Source of the DNA: Geodermatophilaceae bacterium NBWT11
GTDB taxonomy: Bacteria; Actinomycetota; Actinomycetes; Mycobacteriales; Geodermatophilaceae
DNA length: 64,000 bases
Assembly (NCBI GenBank): GCA_014218215.1
Contig: CP043652.1
Location: forward strand, 4,464,001 to 4,528,000
Reading direction: 5' to 3'
Shown here: positions 16,466-25,568 of the stretch, piece after piece
How positions within the stretch are numbered: position 1 is the stretch's first letter
Layout of the letters: every line of letters begins with the position of its first letter
Notes under the pieces: model-generated
What the model was told of the DNA's origin: nothing
What the model saw: the letters and a program-made list of their open reading frames with translations, nothing else
Database searches by the model: none
Position numbers and translations under genes: made by a program

Positions 16466-17755
16466 ATGGACGTCACCGCCCCCACTACAGCCCTCGCCCC
16501 GCCGCCCCCCGCCCGGACGCCGCGCGGGTACGTGCCCACGTTCGCGCTGTCGGGTTTCGGCATCTACGTCGCCGTCCTGGCACCGCTGTACGGCGGCCTG
16601 TCGGTCAAGGTCCAGGACCTGGTCGGCCTCGACCAGGCCCCCCAGCTGCTGGGCCTGCTCACCGGGTCCGGAGCGCTGTTCTCCCTGGTCGTCCAGCCAC
16701 TGGCCGGCCGGCTCTCGGACCGGTCGATGTCCCGGTTCGGCATCCGCCGACCGTTCATCCTGGGCGGCGTCCTGGGCATGGTGCTGTCGCTGGTCGTCTG
16801 CGGCCTGGCACCCAACTTCCCCCTGCTGCTGGTCGCCTGGTGCGCCGGGCAGCTGTTCATCAACCTCGCGCTGGCCGCCCAGCACGCCACGCTGGCCGAC
16901 CAGGTGCCCGAGGAGAAGCGGGGCGGGGTCTCCGGCATCGTCGGCGCCGCCACGCCGGCAGCGATCCTGGGCGGGTCGCTGTTCCTGGCCATCGCGCCCA
17001 ACGACTTCCTCCGGTTCGCCCTCCCGGCACTGTTCGCCCTCGTCGTCACGATCATGTTCGTCCTCGTGCTCAAGGACCCGGTCCGCAAAGAGCGACCGAC
17101 CACGACCCTGGGCCTGCGCACGCTGCTCACCTCGTTCGTCTTCAGCCCGAAGAAGAACCCCGACTTCGCCTGGGCCTGGCTCAGCAAGCTGCTGATCCTG
17201 CTCGGGTACGGCAGCGTCGCCACCTACCTGACCCTCTTCCTCGGATCCAGCTACGGGATGACCACCGACGAACAGCTGAGCTTCAACGCCAAGGCCCAGA
17301 TCTTCGGGGTGGGGACGCTGATCGTCTTCAGCCTCGCCGGCGGGTTCATCTCCGACCGCGTCGGTCGACGCCGGCCGTTCGTGGTGGCGTCCGGGCTGGC
17401 CATCGCCGTGGGTGTGGTCCTGGTGGGCATCTCCCCGGTGTTCGGTCAGAGCGGAGGCCTGACGATGATCATCGTGGCCCAGGTCGTGATGGGCATGGGT
17501 GCCGGCACGTTCTTCGCCGTGGACCAGGCGCTGTGCATCTCCCTGCTGCCCGACCCGGAGGAGATGGCGAAGGACCTGGGCATCCTGAACCTCGCCCAGG
17601 TGCTGGCCAGCGCGGTCTCTCCCGTGCTCGCCGGGCTGGTCTTCATCCCGCTGGGCGGCCTGCTCTTCGGCGCCGGCTACGTCACCTGGTTCATGGTCGC
17701 TGCGGGCATCGCGGTCCTCGGCTCCGCGGCGGTCCTGAAGGTCAATGCCCGCTGA
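16466..17755 (+). CDS. MFS carrier 1, GPH/sucrose-type glycoside transporter
   Basis: A 429-residue, 12-helix MFS protein. The loop after helix 2 reads LSDRSMSRFGIRRPFILGG, close to the RFGRRRPFI signature of sucrose/glycoside-pentoside-hexuronide symporters rather than drug exporters. The frame is open from 16388, but that start lies at the operator, so ATG 16466 with CGGAG upstream is preferred. It is paralogous to the carrier at 21286 (near-identical motifs NDFLRFALPALFALV/NDFLRFVLPAAFGLL and FFAVDQALCISLLP). It probably imports glycosides for the neighbouring GH3 and GH2 enzymes. Confidence 0.87.
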   Translation: MDVTAPTTALAPPPPARTPRGYVPTFALSGFGIYVAVLAPLYGGLSVKVQDLVGLDQAPQLLGLLTGSGALFSLVVQPLAGRLSDRSMSRFGIRRPFILGGVLGMVLSLVVCGLAPNFPLLLVAWCAGQLFINLALAAQHATLADQVPEEKRGGVSGIVGAATPAAILGGSLFLAIAPNDFLRFALPALFALVVTIMFVLVLKDPVRKERPTTTLGLRTLLTSFVFSPKKNPDFAWAWLSKLLILLGYGSVATYLTLFLGSSYGMTTDEQLSFNAKAQIFGVGTLIVFSLAGGFISDRVGRRRPFVVASGLAIAVGVVLVGISPVFGQSGGLTMIIVAQVVMGMGAGTFFAVDQALCISLLPDPEEMAKDLGILNLAQVLASAVSPVLAGLVFIPLGGLLFGAGYVTWFMVAAGIAVLGSAAVLKVNAR

Positions 17756-17779
17756 CCCCTGCCGGGCCGGCTCCGAGAG

Positions 17780-17821
17780 TTGACGGCGCCCGGACTCGGA
17801 CATAGTTTCCCGGTCGGGAAA
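17780..17821 (+). promoter_or_regulatory. GH2 promoter with TTTCCC operator
   Basis: TTGACG (17780-17785) is followed after 17 bp by TAGTTT (17803-17808), which overlaps the 16-bp palindrome TTTCCCGGTCGGGAAA (17806-17821). The GH2 start lies 54 bp further on. Confidence 0.75.
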
Positions 17822-17875
17822 GAGACCGCGGCGCACCTGCGTCCGTGACCGGCGACGCAGCAGGAGGGGACGACG

Positions 17876-20344
17876 GTGCTCCGAACGTCTTTCGATCGTG
17901 ACTGGTACGTGGCGAGCGAGGGGGGCCAGCGAGCTGGTCGCGTGGGCCCGCTGACCCTGCCGCACGACGCGATGCTCACCGAGGAGCGGGACCCCGAGAC
18001 CAGTAACGGCGGCAACACGGGCTTCTACCCGGGAGGCGTCTACCGCTACTCCAAGACGTTCCACGCCCCCGCCGACTGGGCCCACATGAGCGTGGTGCTC
18101 GAGTTCGAGGGGGTGTACCAGAACTCGCAGGTGTTCCTGAACGGTGTCCGGGTCGGAGGACGCCCGTCGGGCTACGCCCTCTTCCACGTCCCGCTGGACG
18201 AGCACCTGCGGCTCGGGGAGGACAACACCGTCGAGGTCCTCGCCGACAACAGCTCCGAGCCCAACAGCCGCTGGTACACCGGCAGCGGCATCTACCGGCC
18301 GGTCCACCTGTTGGTCTCCGAGCAGGTGCACATCACCCCGACCGGTCTCCGGCTCTCGACCGTCGACCTGACGGGCACGACCGCCGTGGTCGCCGTCGTC
18401 ACGACCGTCGTGAACCAGGGCGCGGACGTGGCGGCGGTGACCGTCTCGGCGCAGCTGGCCCGGCCCGACGGGGCGGTGCTCGCACCGGAGACCAGCGACG
18501 TCGTCGTCCCCCCGGGCGAGGAGCGCGTTGTTCGGCAGCAGGTGGTCGTCGGCGACGCGGACCTGTGGTCACCGACCACCCCCCAGCTGCACACCGCGAC
18601 CGTGACGATCCTGGACGGACCCGAGGTGCAGGACGTCGCCAGCGACGAGTTCGGCATCCGCACCGTCACCGCCGACGCCCGGCACGGTCTGCGGATCAAC
18701 GGGGTACCGGTCAAGCTCCGCGGGTCGGCGGTGCACCACGACGCGGGTGTCATCGGGGCCCACACCCTGGACGCCGCCGAGGACCGTCGCATCCGGCTGA
18801 TGAAGGAAGCCGGCTACAACGCGGTGCGCAGCGCACACAACCCGGCTTCGCGGGCACTGCTGCGGGCCTGCGACCGGCACGGCTTCCTGGTCATGGACGA
18901 GCTCACCGACGCCTGGTTCCGACCGAAGGTGACGCACGACTACAGCGAGCTCTTCGTGCAGTGGTGGCAGCGCGACCTCGAGGCCCTCGTCGCCAACGCG
19001 CACAACCACCCGTCCGTGATCATGTACTCCATCGGCAACGAGATCGCCGAGACCTCGACCCGACTGGGCATCGACACCAACCGCATGCTGGCGCGGGCGA
19101 CCCGCGAGCTAGACCCCACCCGCTTGGTCACCAACGGCATCAACGGCTTCCTCAACCTGATCGCGCCGCAGGACGACGAGAAGGTCGCGGCCAAGACCGC
19201 CGCGGCCAAGAACAGCGACGAGAACCCCAACCGCAACCTCATCCGCGTGCTCAACCTGCTGCTGGGCGTGCTGGACGCGATGCTCGACCGGATCGTCCGA
19301 CTGCCCGCCGTCGACCGGCGCACCCGGGATACCTTCTCCGACCTGGACGTGGCCGGCTACAACTACATGGTCGGGCGTTACGAGCTCGACGGGCGACTGC
19401 ACCCCCACCGGGTGATCGTGGGGAGCGAGACCCGGGCCGCCCTGACCGCGGACGTCTGGCCCGAGGTCGAGTTCCGTCCCCACGTGATCGGTGACTTCAG
19501 CTGGACCGGCTGGGACTACATCGGCGAGGCCGGTCTTGCCGCCAAGGTCTACGGGACGAAGAAGCGGCAGATCTACTACCCCTACCCGGCTTTGCTGGCC
19601 GGCGAGCCGGTCATCGACATCACCGGCTTCCGGCAGACCCAGGCCTACCTCAACGAGATCGCCTGGCACCTCTCGTCGGGACCGCACATCGCGGTGGAGC
19701 CGGTCACCCGGTCCGGCGAGGTCAGCGTGAAGAAGGGCTGGCGCGCCACGGACTCGGTGGCCAGCTGGAGCTGGGCCGGCTGCGAGGGCCAGGACGCCGT
19801 GGTCGAGGTCTACACCGATGCGCCGAAGGTCGAGCTCTTCCTGAACGGCACCTCCGTCGGACAGGCCGACGGTGGGCGGGACGGGACCCACCTGACCCGC
19901 TTTCGGCTCCCCTACCAGCCCGGGGAGCTGCTGGCCGTCGCCAGCACGAAGGCGGGCGCCGAGGTCGGACGCCGGGTGCTGCGGACCGCGGGCGACGAGC
20001 TGGTGCTCACCGCCGTCCCGGAGACCACCTCACTGCGGGCGGATGGCGCGGATCTGGTCTACCTCCCCGTGCTGCTGACCGACGCCGCCGGGGAGCTGAA
20101 GCCCGGGGCCGACCGCAGCGTGACGGTCACCGTCGAGGGTCCGGCCACCCTGCTGGGCCTCGGGAGCGGCGAACCGATCACCGAGGAGGGGTTCGCCTCC
20201 GACACCCACCGGACCTACTTCGGGAGGGCACTGGCCGTCCTGCGCTCGACGCACGAGAGCGGTGAGGTCGCGGTGACGGTGTCCGCTCCCGGGTGCGCAC
20301 CGGTGATGGTGCACCTCGACGCCGTGGCTGCACCCGGAGCCTGA
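17876..20344 (+). CDS. GH2 family glycoside hydrolase (beta-galactosidase/glucuronidase type)
   Basis: An 822-residue cytoplasmic GH2 enzyme. It has a sugar-binding jelly-roll (about 1-165, RDPETSNGGNTGFYPGGVYR), an immunoglobulin-like domain (165-265), and a TIM barrel starting at LRGSAVHHDAG. The acid/base Glu389 is in YSIGNEIAE and the nucleophile Glu518 in VGSETRAA; C-terminal Ig-like domains follow. The GTG at 17876 has AGGAGGGG 6 bp upstream. The gene has its own promoter with a TTTCCC operator. Which glycoside it cleaves cannot be told from sequence; beta-galactosidase, glucuronidase or other GH2 activities are possible. Confidence 0.92.
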   Translation: MLRTSFDRDWYVASEGGQRAGRVGPLTLPHDAMLTEERDPETSNGGNTGFYPGGVYRYSKTFHAPADWAHMSVVLEFEGVYQNSQVFLNGVRVGGRPSGYALFHVPLDEHLRLGEDNTVEVLADNSSEPNSRWYTGSGIYRPVHLLVSEQVHITPTGLRLSTVDLTGTTAVVAVVTTVVNQGADVAAVTVSAQLARPDGAVLAPETSDVVVPPGEERVVRQQVVVGDADLWSPTTPQLHTATVTILDGPEVQDVASDEFGIRTVTADARHGLRINGVPVKLRGSAVHHDAGVIGAHTLDAAEDRRIRLMKEAGYNAVRSAHNPASRALLRACDRHGFLVMDELTDAWFRPKVTHDYSELFVQWWQRDLEALVANAHNHPSVIMYSIGNEIAETSTRLGIDTNRMLARATRELDPTRLVTNGINGFLNLIAPQDDEKVAAKTAAAKNSDENPNRNLIRVLNLLLGVLDAMLDRIVRLPAVDRRTRDTFSDLDVAGYNYMVGRYELDGRLHPHRVIVGSETRAALTADVWPEVEFRPHVIGDFSWTGWDYIGEAGLAAKVYGTKKRQIYYPYPALLAGEPVIDITGFRQTQAYLNEIAWHLSSGPHIAVEPVTRSGEVSVKKGWRATDSVASWSWAGCEGQDAVVEVYTDAPKVELFLNGTSVGQADGGRDGTHLTRFRLPYQPGELLAVASTKAGAEVGRRVLRTAGDELVLTAVPETTSLRADGADLVYLPVLLTDAAGELKPGADRSVTVTVEGPATLLGLGSGEPITEEGFASDTHRTYFGRALAVLRSTHESGEVAVTVSAPGCAPVMVHLDAVAAPGA

Positions 20345-20355
20345 GGCGGGCCGGG

Positions 20356-20385
20356 GCATGGCTTTCCCGCCGGGGAAAGCTATGC
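20356..20385. promoter_or_regulatory. 30-bp palindromic operator before TetR 2
   Basis: The core TTTCCCGCCGGGGAAA (20363-20378) lies in a longer palindrome 20356-20385 whose 13-bp arms differ at one position. It sits 43 bp before the TetR start, consistent with autoregulation. No clear -35 element is visible. Confidence 0.65.
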
Positions 20386-20427
20386 TCCGGCTGCCGGAGA
20401 GCCCGACACAGCAGCTGGGAGCCGCAC

Positions 20428-21135
20428 GTGACGACCGACCAGGGAACCGCGTCGAGCAGCAAGGGGCGACGTCGCGGCGGGCCGCTGCGCATCGACCGGA
20501 TCAAGATCGTAGAAGCCGCCCGCCGGCTGGACCCACAGGTCATGACGATGCAGGCGGTCGCCGACGAGCTCGGGGTGGACCGCAAGGCGCTGAACTACCA
20601 CGTCACCGACCGGGAGGGTCTCCTCCGCCTCGTCGCCGCCGACGTCTTCGAGTCCGGCTTCTCGGCCCTCTTCACATCAGCGCTGGCCCGCGCCGACCAG
20701 CGGATCCCCGAGGCCTGGCAGTCCGGTCTGCACGCCTGGGCGGTGGCCGTGCGGGACAGCATGGTCTCCACCGGCGTGCTGGCCGCCTACTACGAGATCG
20801 ACGGCACCACCCTCGCCGTCTTCGAGCCCGTGGAGATGGTCCTGCAGCGGATGCTCGACGCCGGCTTCGACCTCACGACTGCTGGGCGGGGTCTCATCAC
20901 CATCACCCGGACGGCCATGGGACTGGGCCGCGATGCCGTGCTCGCACAGCAGTCCGGCGAGCACCCGCAGTTCCGAGAGGTCAGCCGGGTGCTCTCCCGC
21001 GCGACCGGTGACGACGAGTACCCGGCGCTGCGGGGCATGGCAGCCGCCGGACTGAACTCCCCTGCCGACGCGACAGCACAGTTCGACTTCGAGGTCGGCC
21101 TGGTGCTCGACGCACTTGGTCGCCTGGCGCCCTAG
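20428..21135 (+). CDS. TetR-family regulator of glycoside module 2
   Basis: A 235-residue TetR protein with arm GRRRGGPLRIDRIKIVEAAR and an HTH ending LGVDRKALNYHVTDREGLLR. The GTG at 20428 follows a GGGA site; longer frames run back through the operator into the GH2 gene and are rejected. Sixteen-bp TTTCCC palindromes lie in front of this gene, of the preceding GH2 and of the following MFS, so it probably represses all three. Its closest relatives in the window are the TetR at 15548 and the one at 10247. Confidence 0.87.
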   Translation: MTTDQGTASSSKGRRRGGPLRIDRIKIVEAARRLDPQVMTMQAVADELGVDRKALNYHVTDREGLLRLVAADVFESGFSALFTSALARADQRIPEAWQSGLHAWAVAVRDSMVSTGVLAAYYEIDGTTLAVFEPVEMVLQRMLDAGFDLTTAGRGLITITRTAMGLGRDAVLAQQSGEHPQFREVSRVLSRATGDDEYPALRGMAAAGLNSPADATAQFDFEVGLVLDALGRLAP

Positions 21136-21165
21136 CGCACTCGAGGATCGCCGCCGCCGCGGTCC

Positions 21166-21227
21166 TTGACGCAGGTCACACCCCGCTCTATCTTTCCCGC
21201 ACGGGAAACACTTTCCCCTGCGGGAAA
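21166..21227 (+). promoter_or_regulatory. Promoter with two TTTCCC operators before MFS carrier 2
   Basis: TTGACG (21166-21171), a 17-bp spacer and TATCTT (21189-21194) make a strong promoter. Two palindromes follow, TTTCCCGCACGGGAAA (21193-21208) and TTTCCCCTGCGGGAAA (21212-21227). The first overlaps the -10 and the second covers the expected transcription start. Their 19-bp repeat distance suggests two dimers side by side. Confidence 0.8.
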
Positions 21228-21285
21228 CGAGCTGAGGCTCGCCGCACCCCAGGCCGGAGCGCCTGTCGGACAGAGGAGTCCAGGG

Positions 21286-22596
21286 ATGTCGGAGCACACC
21301 AGTGCGGGGACGACGGCCACAGCCGAGGACCCATCGCCCGAGACCATCGCGCCGCGGTCCCCCAAGGGCTACGTGCCCACAGCAGCGCTGGCGGGTTTCG
21401 GCCTCTACACCGCCCTGCTGACGCCGATCTTCGGCGGTCTCTCGGTCAAGATCCAGGACATGGTCGGGCTCGCCGACGCCCCGGCCCTGCTGGGGATCGT
21501 CACCGGCGCGGGTGCGGTCGTGTCCTCGGTGGTGCAGCCGATCGCCGGACGGCTGTCCGACCGGTCGACATCGCGGTTCGGCATGCGCCGACCGTTCATC
21601 CTCTTCGGGGCCATCGGGGTCTTCTTCGCCCTCATCGGGGTCGCTCTGGCGTCGAACTTCGTCACGCTGCTCCTGGCCTGGTGCCTGACCCAGGCTGCGG
21701 CGAACTTCGCCCTGGCCGCCAACCACACGACCCTGGCCGATCAGGTGCCCGAGGCACGCCGAGGAGGCGTCAGCGGGATCATCGGGGCGACGACTCCGGC
21801 CGCCATCCTCGGCGGCGCGCTGGTGCTCGCCGTGGCACCCAACGACTTCCTCCGGTTCGTGCTCCCGGCCGCCTTCGGTCTCCTCACGTCGATCATCTTC
21901 GTCATCGTCCTGAAGGACCGGGTCAGGACCGAGCCGCCGACCACCCCCCTCGGGATCAAGCAGATCTTCGGTTCGTTCCTCTTCGACCCGCGCAAGGCCC
22001 CCGACTTCGGCTGGGCCTGGCTCAGCAAGGCGCTCATCCTGCTCGGCTACGGAGGTGTCTCCACCTACCTGACGCTGTTCCTCGGCTCCTCCTTCGGCAT
22101 GGACACCGACGAGCAGCTGCAGTTCAACGCCATCGCGCAGGTCGTCGGCATCGCGACCCTCGTCGTCTTCAGCGTCGTCGGGGGCTACCTCTCGGACAAG
22201 CTCGGTCGCCGCAAGCCCTTCGTCCTGGCCTCCGGGCTCGTCATCGCCGCCGGCGTGCTCCTGTCTGCTGCTTCCCCTTCCTTCGGCGGGGGCGGGCTGG
22301 CCGTGCTACTGGTCGCGCAGGCGGTCATCGGCGCCGGCGCCGGGACGTTCTTCGCGGTGGACCAGGCGCTCTGCATCTCGTTGCTGCCCAATCCCGAGGA
22401 GATGGGCAAGGACCTGGGCATCCTCAACCTGGCCGGCACGATCCCGGGTTCCATCGCCCCCCTGCTCGCCGGGGTGCTGTTCATCCCGCTGGGCAACGCG
22501 CTCTTCGGCGGGGGTTACACCCTCTGGTTCAGCATCGCCGCAGCCATCGCCGTGATCGGCTCCCTGCTGGTGCTCAAGATCAAGGCTGGTCGCTGA
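21286..22596 (+). CDS. MFS carrier 2, GPH/sucrose-type glycoside transporter
   Basis: A 436-residue, 12-helix MFS protein paralogous to the carrier at 16466. The loop motif LSDRSTSRFGMRRPFILFG, the central loop FLFDPRKAPDFGWAWLSKAL and the late motif FFAVDQALCISLLPNPEEMG are nearly shared. ATG 21286 is chosen for the AGAGGAG site 7 bp upstream. It heads a run MFS-GH3-esterase whose last two genes overlap, so glycosides imported here are probably cleaved by the GH3 enzyme directly downstream. Confidence 0.88.
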   Translation: MSEHTSAGTTATAEDPSPETIAPRSPKGYVPTAALAGFGLYTALLTPIFGGLSVKIQDMVGLADAPALLGIVTGAGAVVSSVVQPIAGRLSDRSTSRFGMRRPFILFGAIGVFFALIGVALASNFVTLLLAWCLTQAAANFALAANHTTLADQVPEARRGGVSGIIGATTPAAILGGALVLAVAPNDFLRFVLPAAFGLLTSIIFVIVLKDRVRTEPPTTPLGIKQIFGSFLFDPRKAPDFGWAWLSKALILLGYGGVSTYLTLFLGSSFGMDTDEQLQFNAIAQVVGIATLVVFSVVGGYLSDKLGRRKPFVLASGLVIAAGVLLSAASPSFGGGGLAVLLVAQAVIGAGAGTFFAVDQALCISLLPNPEEMGKDLGILNLAGTIPGSIAPLLAGVLFIPLGNALFGGGYTLWFSIAAAIAVIGSLLVLKIKAGR

Positions 22597-22646
22597 CCGG
22601 CCCGCCGGTCACCAGTCCACGACGTACGACGACGAAGGGCCCACCC

Positions 22647-24674
22647 ATGAGCGCAGCGACCACCCGCTTCCCGTACCAGGACCCGCAGCTGACCACGGAC
22701 CAGCGGGTCGAGGACCTGCTGGCACGCATGTCCGTGGCGGACAAGTGCGCGCTGATGTTCCACCCGATCCTCCCCTTCGGTGACTTCGACGCCCCGGGCA
22801 TCTTCGGCCTGCCCTCGGGACGGGTGCTCATCGACCGGGGGATCACCCACTTCAACCTGCTGCAGGCCCCGTCTGCCCGAGAGATCGCCCAGTGGACGAA
22901 CGCCGTCCAGGAGGAGGTCCGGCGCACCCCGCTGCAGATCCCGGTGACGTTCTCGACCGACCCTCGGCACGCCTTCAGCGACAACCCCGCCACCTCCCTG
23001 CTCGCCGGCCCGTTCTCCCAGTGGCCCGAGATGCTCGGGTTCGGCGCGCTGGACGACCCGGAGCTCGTCGAGCGGTTCGCCGACACCGTTCGCCGCGAGT
23101 ACCTCGCCGTCGGGATCCGGACCGCCCTCCACCCGCAGGTCGACATCGCCACCGAGCCCCGCTGGTCACGCGCCAGCACGACCTTCGGATCGAGCGCCGA
23201 CGTCGTCGGCCGACTGGGTGCGGCCTACGTGCGCGGACTCCAGGGCGCCGAGGTCGGCGCGGCGTCCGTCTCGGGCATGGCCAAGCACTTCCCCGGTGGT
23301 GGGCCCCAGAAGGACGGCGAGGACCCGCACTTCTCCTACGGCCGGGAGCAGGTCTACCCCGGCGGCAACTTCGACTACCACCTCGAGCCGTTCCGCAAGC
23401 TGATCGCCGCCGGCGTCTCGCAGATGATGCCGTACTACGGCATGCCGGTCGGCACGGAGTTCGAAGAGGTCGGGTTCAACTTCAACAAGGTCGTGCTCAC
23501 CGACATCCTGCGGGACCAGCTGGGCTTCCAGGGGATCATCTGCACCGACTGGGGCATCGTCTCGCGCCAGTTCTGGGGGGTCGAGGACCTCACCGAGGAC
23601 GAGCGGATGGTCAAGTCCATCGACGCCGGGGTCGACCAGTTCGGCGGGGAGACCGAACCCGCCCGCCTCGAGCGCCTCGTGCAGGACGGGCATGTGACCG
23701 AGGCGCGGCTGGACCAGTCCGTACGGCGGCTCCTGCGGGAGAAGTTCCGGCTCGGGCTCTTCGACGACCCGTTCGTGGACGTCGAGGCCGCCGCGACGAT
23801 CGTCGGATCGCCCGAGGCGCGACGCCAGGGTGTCGAGACCCAGGCGCACGCCCAGACGCTGCTCACGAACCACGACGGAGCGGCCCGCCTGCCGCTGGCG
23901 CCGAACACCCGGGTCTACGCAGAGGGCATCGACGCCGTGGTGCTGCGGCGCTGGGCGACGGTCGTCGCCACGCCCGAGGAGGCCGACGTCGCGGTCCTGC
24001 GGACGGTCGCGCCGTGGGAGAACCGTGGCAAGCCCGGCGAGCTGGAGAACTTCTTCCACGCCGGCTCGCTGGACTTCCACCCTGGAGAGCTCGCGCACAT
24101 CCGCGAGATCGCAGCGGTGGTGCCCACCGTCGTCGACGTGTACCTCGACCGGCCGGCGATCGTCGCGCCGTTCGTCGACGACGTCGCCACGCTGATCGTG
24201 AACTTCGGTTCGCACGACGAGGCCTTCGTGCGGGTCCTGTTCGGTGAGCTCGAGCCCCGGGGGCGGCTCCCCTTCGAGCTGCCCTCCTCGATGGCTGCCG
24301 TCGAGGCCGGTCACTCCGACGTCCCCGACGACACCCAGGACCCGACGTTCGCCGTCGGCTCCGGCCTGCGGTACGTCGACTGGGCCCCTGCCACGCCGCC
24401 GCACCGCGACCCCGCTGCTGCCGAGCAGGCCTCCACCACCCGGTGGGACCTGGACCGCTCCCCCGTCGGCGACGTGCTCGCCGATCCCGAGAGCCACGAG
24501 GTCATCGCCCGCCACATCCCCGAACTGGTGAGCAACCCGATGGTCTCCATGGCCCACTCCTTGTCGGTCAACGCCCTGCTGGGCATGGCCGCCGCCTCGG
24601 TCGACGAGGCCGTCCTGGCCGATTTGCGCCGCGACCTCTCTGCTCTCCCCCCTGTCGATCGGAGCACCTCGTGA
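22647..24674 (+). CDS. GH3 beta-glucosidase-type hydrolase
   Basis: A 675-residue family 3 glycoside hydrolase. Barrel motifs include HPQVDIATEPRWSRASTTFG, MAKHFPGGGPQKDGEDPH and the nucleophile in ICTDWGIVS (Asp301). The C-terminal domain is shorter than in the GH3 at 12941 and has no FnIII tail, and sequence similarity between the two is low. ATG 22647 follows GAAGGG. No signal peptide, so intracellular. It is the second gene of the module-2 operon; the stop overlaps the esterase start by four bases. Confidence 0.88.
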   Translation: MSAATTRFPYQDPQLTTDQRVEDLLARMSVADKCALMFHPILPFGDFDAPGIFGLPSGRVLIDRGITHFNLLQAPSAREIAQWTNAVQEEVRRTPLQIPVTFSTDPRHAFSDNPATSLLAGPFSQWPEMLGFGALDDPELVERFADTVRREYLAVGIRTALHPQVDIATEPRWSRASTTFGSSADVVGRLGAAYVRGLQGAEVGAASVSGMAKHFPGGGPQKDGEDPHFSYGREQVYPGGNFDYHLEPFRKLIAAGVSQMMPYYGMPVGTEFEEVGFNFNKVVLTDILRDQLGFQGIICTDWGIVSRQFWGVEDLTEDERMVKSIDAGVDQFGGETEPARLERLVQDGHVTEARLDQSVRRLLREKFRLGLFDDPFVDVEAAATIVGSPEARRQGVETQAHAQTLLTNHDGAARLPLAPNTRVYAEGIDAVVLRRWATVVATPEEADVAVLRTVAPWENRGKPGELENFFHAGSLDFHPGELAHIREIAAVVPTVVDVYLDRPAIVAPFVDDVATLIVNFGSHDEAFVRVLFGELEPRGRLPFELPSSMAAVEAGHSDVPDDTQDPTFAVGSGLRYVDWAPATPPHRDPAAAEQASTTRWDLDRSPVGDVLADPESHEVIARHIPELVSNPMVSMAHSLSVNALLGMAAASVDEAVLADLRRDLSALPPVDRSTS

Positions 24675-25513
24675 GTGGACACACCGGACCTGACGTCGTG
24701 GTCGTCGATGACGGGGTCGTCGCCGGACGGGGCGGGGAGATCCCCGTCCGGGACTACCGCCCGGCGTCACCGGCCGCCCGCACCGCCCTGCTGTGGGTGC
24801 ACGGCGGAGGGTTCACCAGCGGAGGTCTGGACCAGCAGGAGTCCGACGCGCCGGCCCGCTTCCTCGCCGCTGCCGGCACCCCGGTGCGCACCGTGGACTA
24901 CCGGCTGGCCCCGCGGGCGCTGCCCTGGCGGGACCCCGACCTCACCCCGCACCCCGGCCGCTACCCCGCCGGCCTGGACGACGTCGTCGACGTGGCCAGG
25001 GCACTGATCGAGGCCAGTGGTGGTCCCATCGCGATCGGCGGCGGGAGCGCCGGCGCCAACCTCGCCGCCGCCACCGTCCTGCGGCTCCGGGACGAGGGTC
25101 TGCCCCTCCCCCGCTCCGCGGTCCTCGCGTACGGCACCTTCCACGCGGTCCTCCCCGAGGACGAGCAGGTCGAGTCCGAGCTCAGCGGCATCCTCGCCAA
25201 GTGGGCCTTCAACCCGACGATGACCCGGCGGATGAACCTCAACTACGTCGGCGAACCGGGCGCGCTCGCACCCGGCTACCCGTTCCCCGGCGGGGCCGAC
25301 CTCCGCGACTTCCCACCCACCCTCCTCGTCGACGCCCGCAACGACCGGCTGCGGAAGTCGGGCCACACCTTCGCGGCCGAGCTCCGGGCAGCAGGCTCAG
25401 AGGTGCGGGAGACGGTGGTCGAGGCGCAGCACGGGTTCCTGAACAAGCCGCGCAAGCCCGCCTTCGCCACCGGCATGCGGGACATCGCGGCCTGGCTGAC
25501 CGCGCACGACTGA
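24671..25513 (+). CDS. Alpha/beta hydrolase, HSL-type, coupled to GH3
   Basis: A 280-residue HSL-type hydrolase. The oxyanion motif is HGGGFTSGG (about residues 42-50); the nucleophile elbow is IGGGSAGAN, so the usual GDSAG Asp is Gly. The acid lies in DARNDRLRKSG and the base in QHGFLN. The GTG at 24671 overlaps the GH3 stop (GTGA) with GGAG 6 bp upstream. Co-translation with a glycosidase suggests it removes acyl groups from glycosides or acts on the released aglycone; either role is inferred. Confidence 0.85.
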   Translation: MSGHTGPDVVVVDDGVVAGRGGEIPVRDYRPASPAARTALLWVHGGGFTSGGLDQQESDAPARFLAAAGTPVRTVDYRLAPRALPWRDPDLTPHPGRYPAGLDDVVDVARALIEASGGPIAIGGGSAGANLAAATVLRLRDEGLPLPRSAVLAYGTFHAVLPEDEQVESELSGILAKWAFNPTMTRRMNLNYVGEPGALAPGYPFPGGADLRDFPPTLLVDARNDRLRKSGHTFAAELRAAGSEVRETVVEAQHGFLNKPRKPAFATGMRDIAAWLTAHD

Positions 25514-25568
25514 TCGAGCACGGGCGACCGGTCCGGGCGGAACGACCCGTCTGGCACGATCGCTGCTG

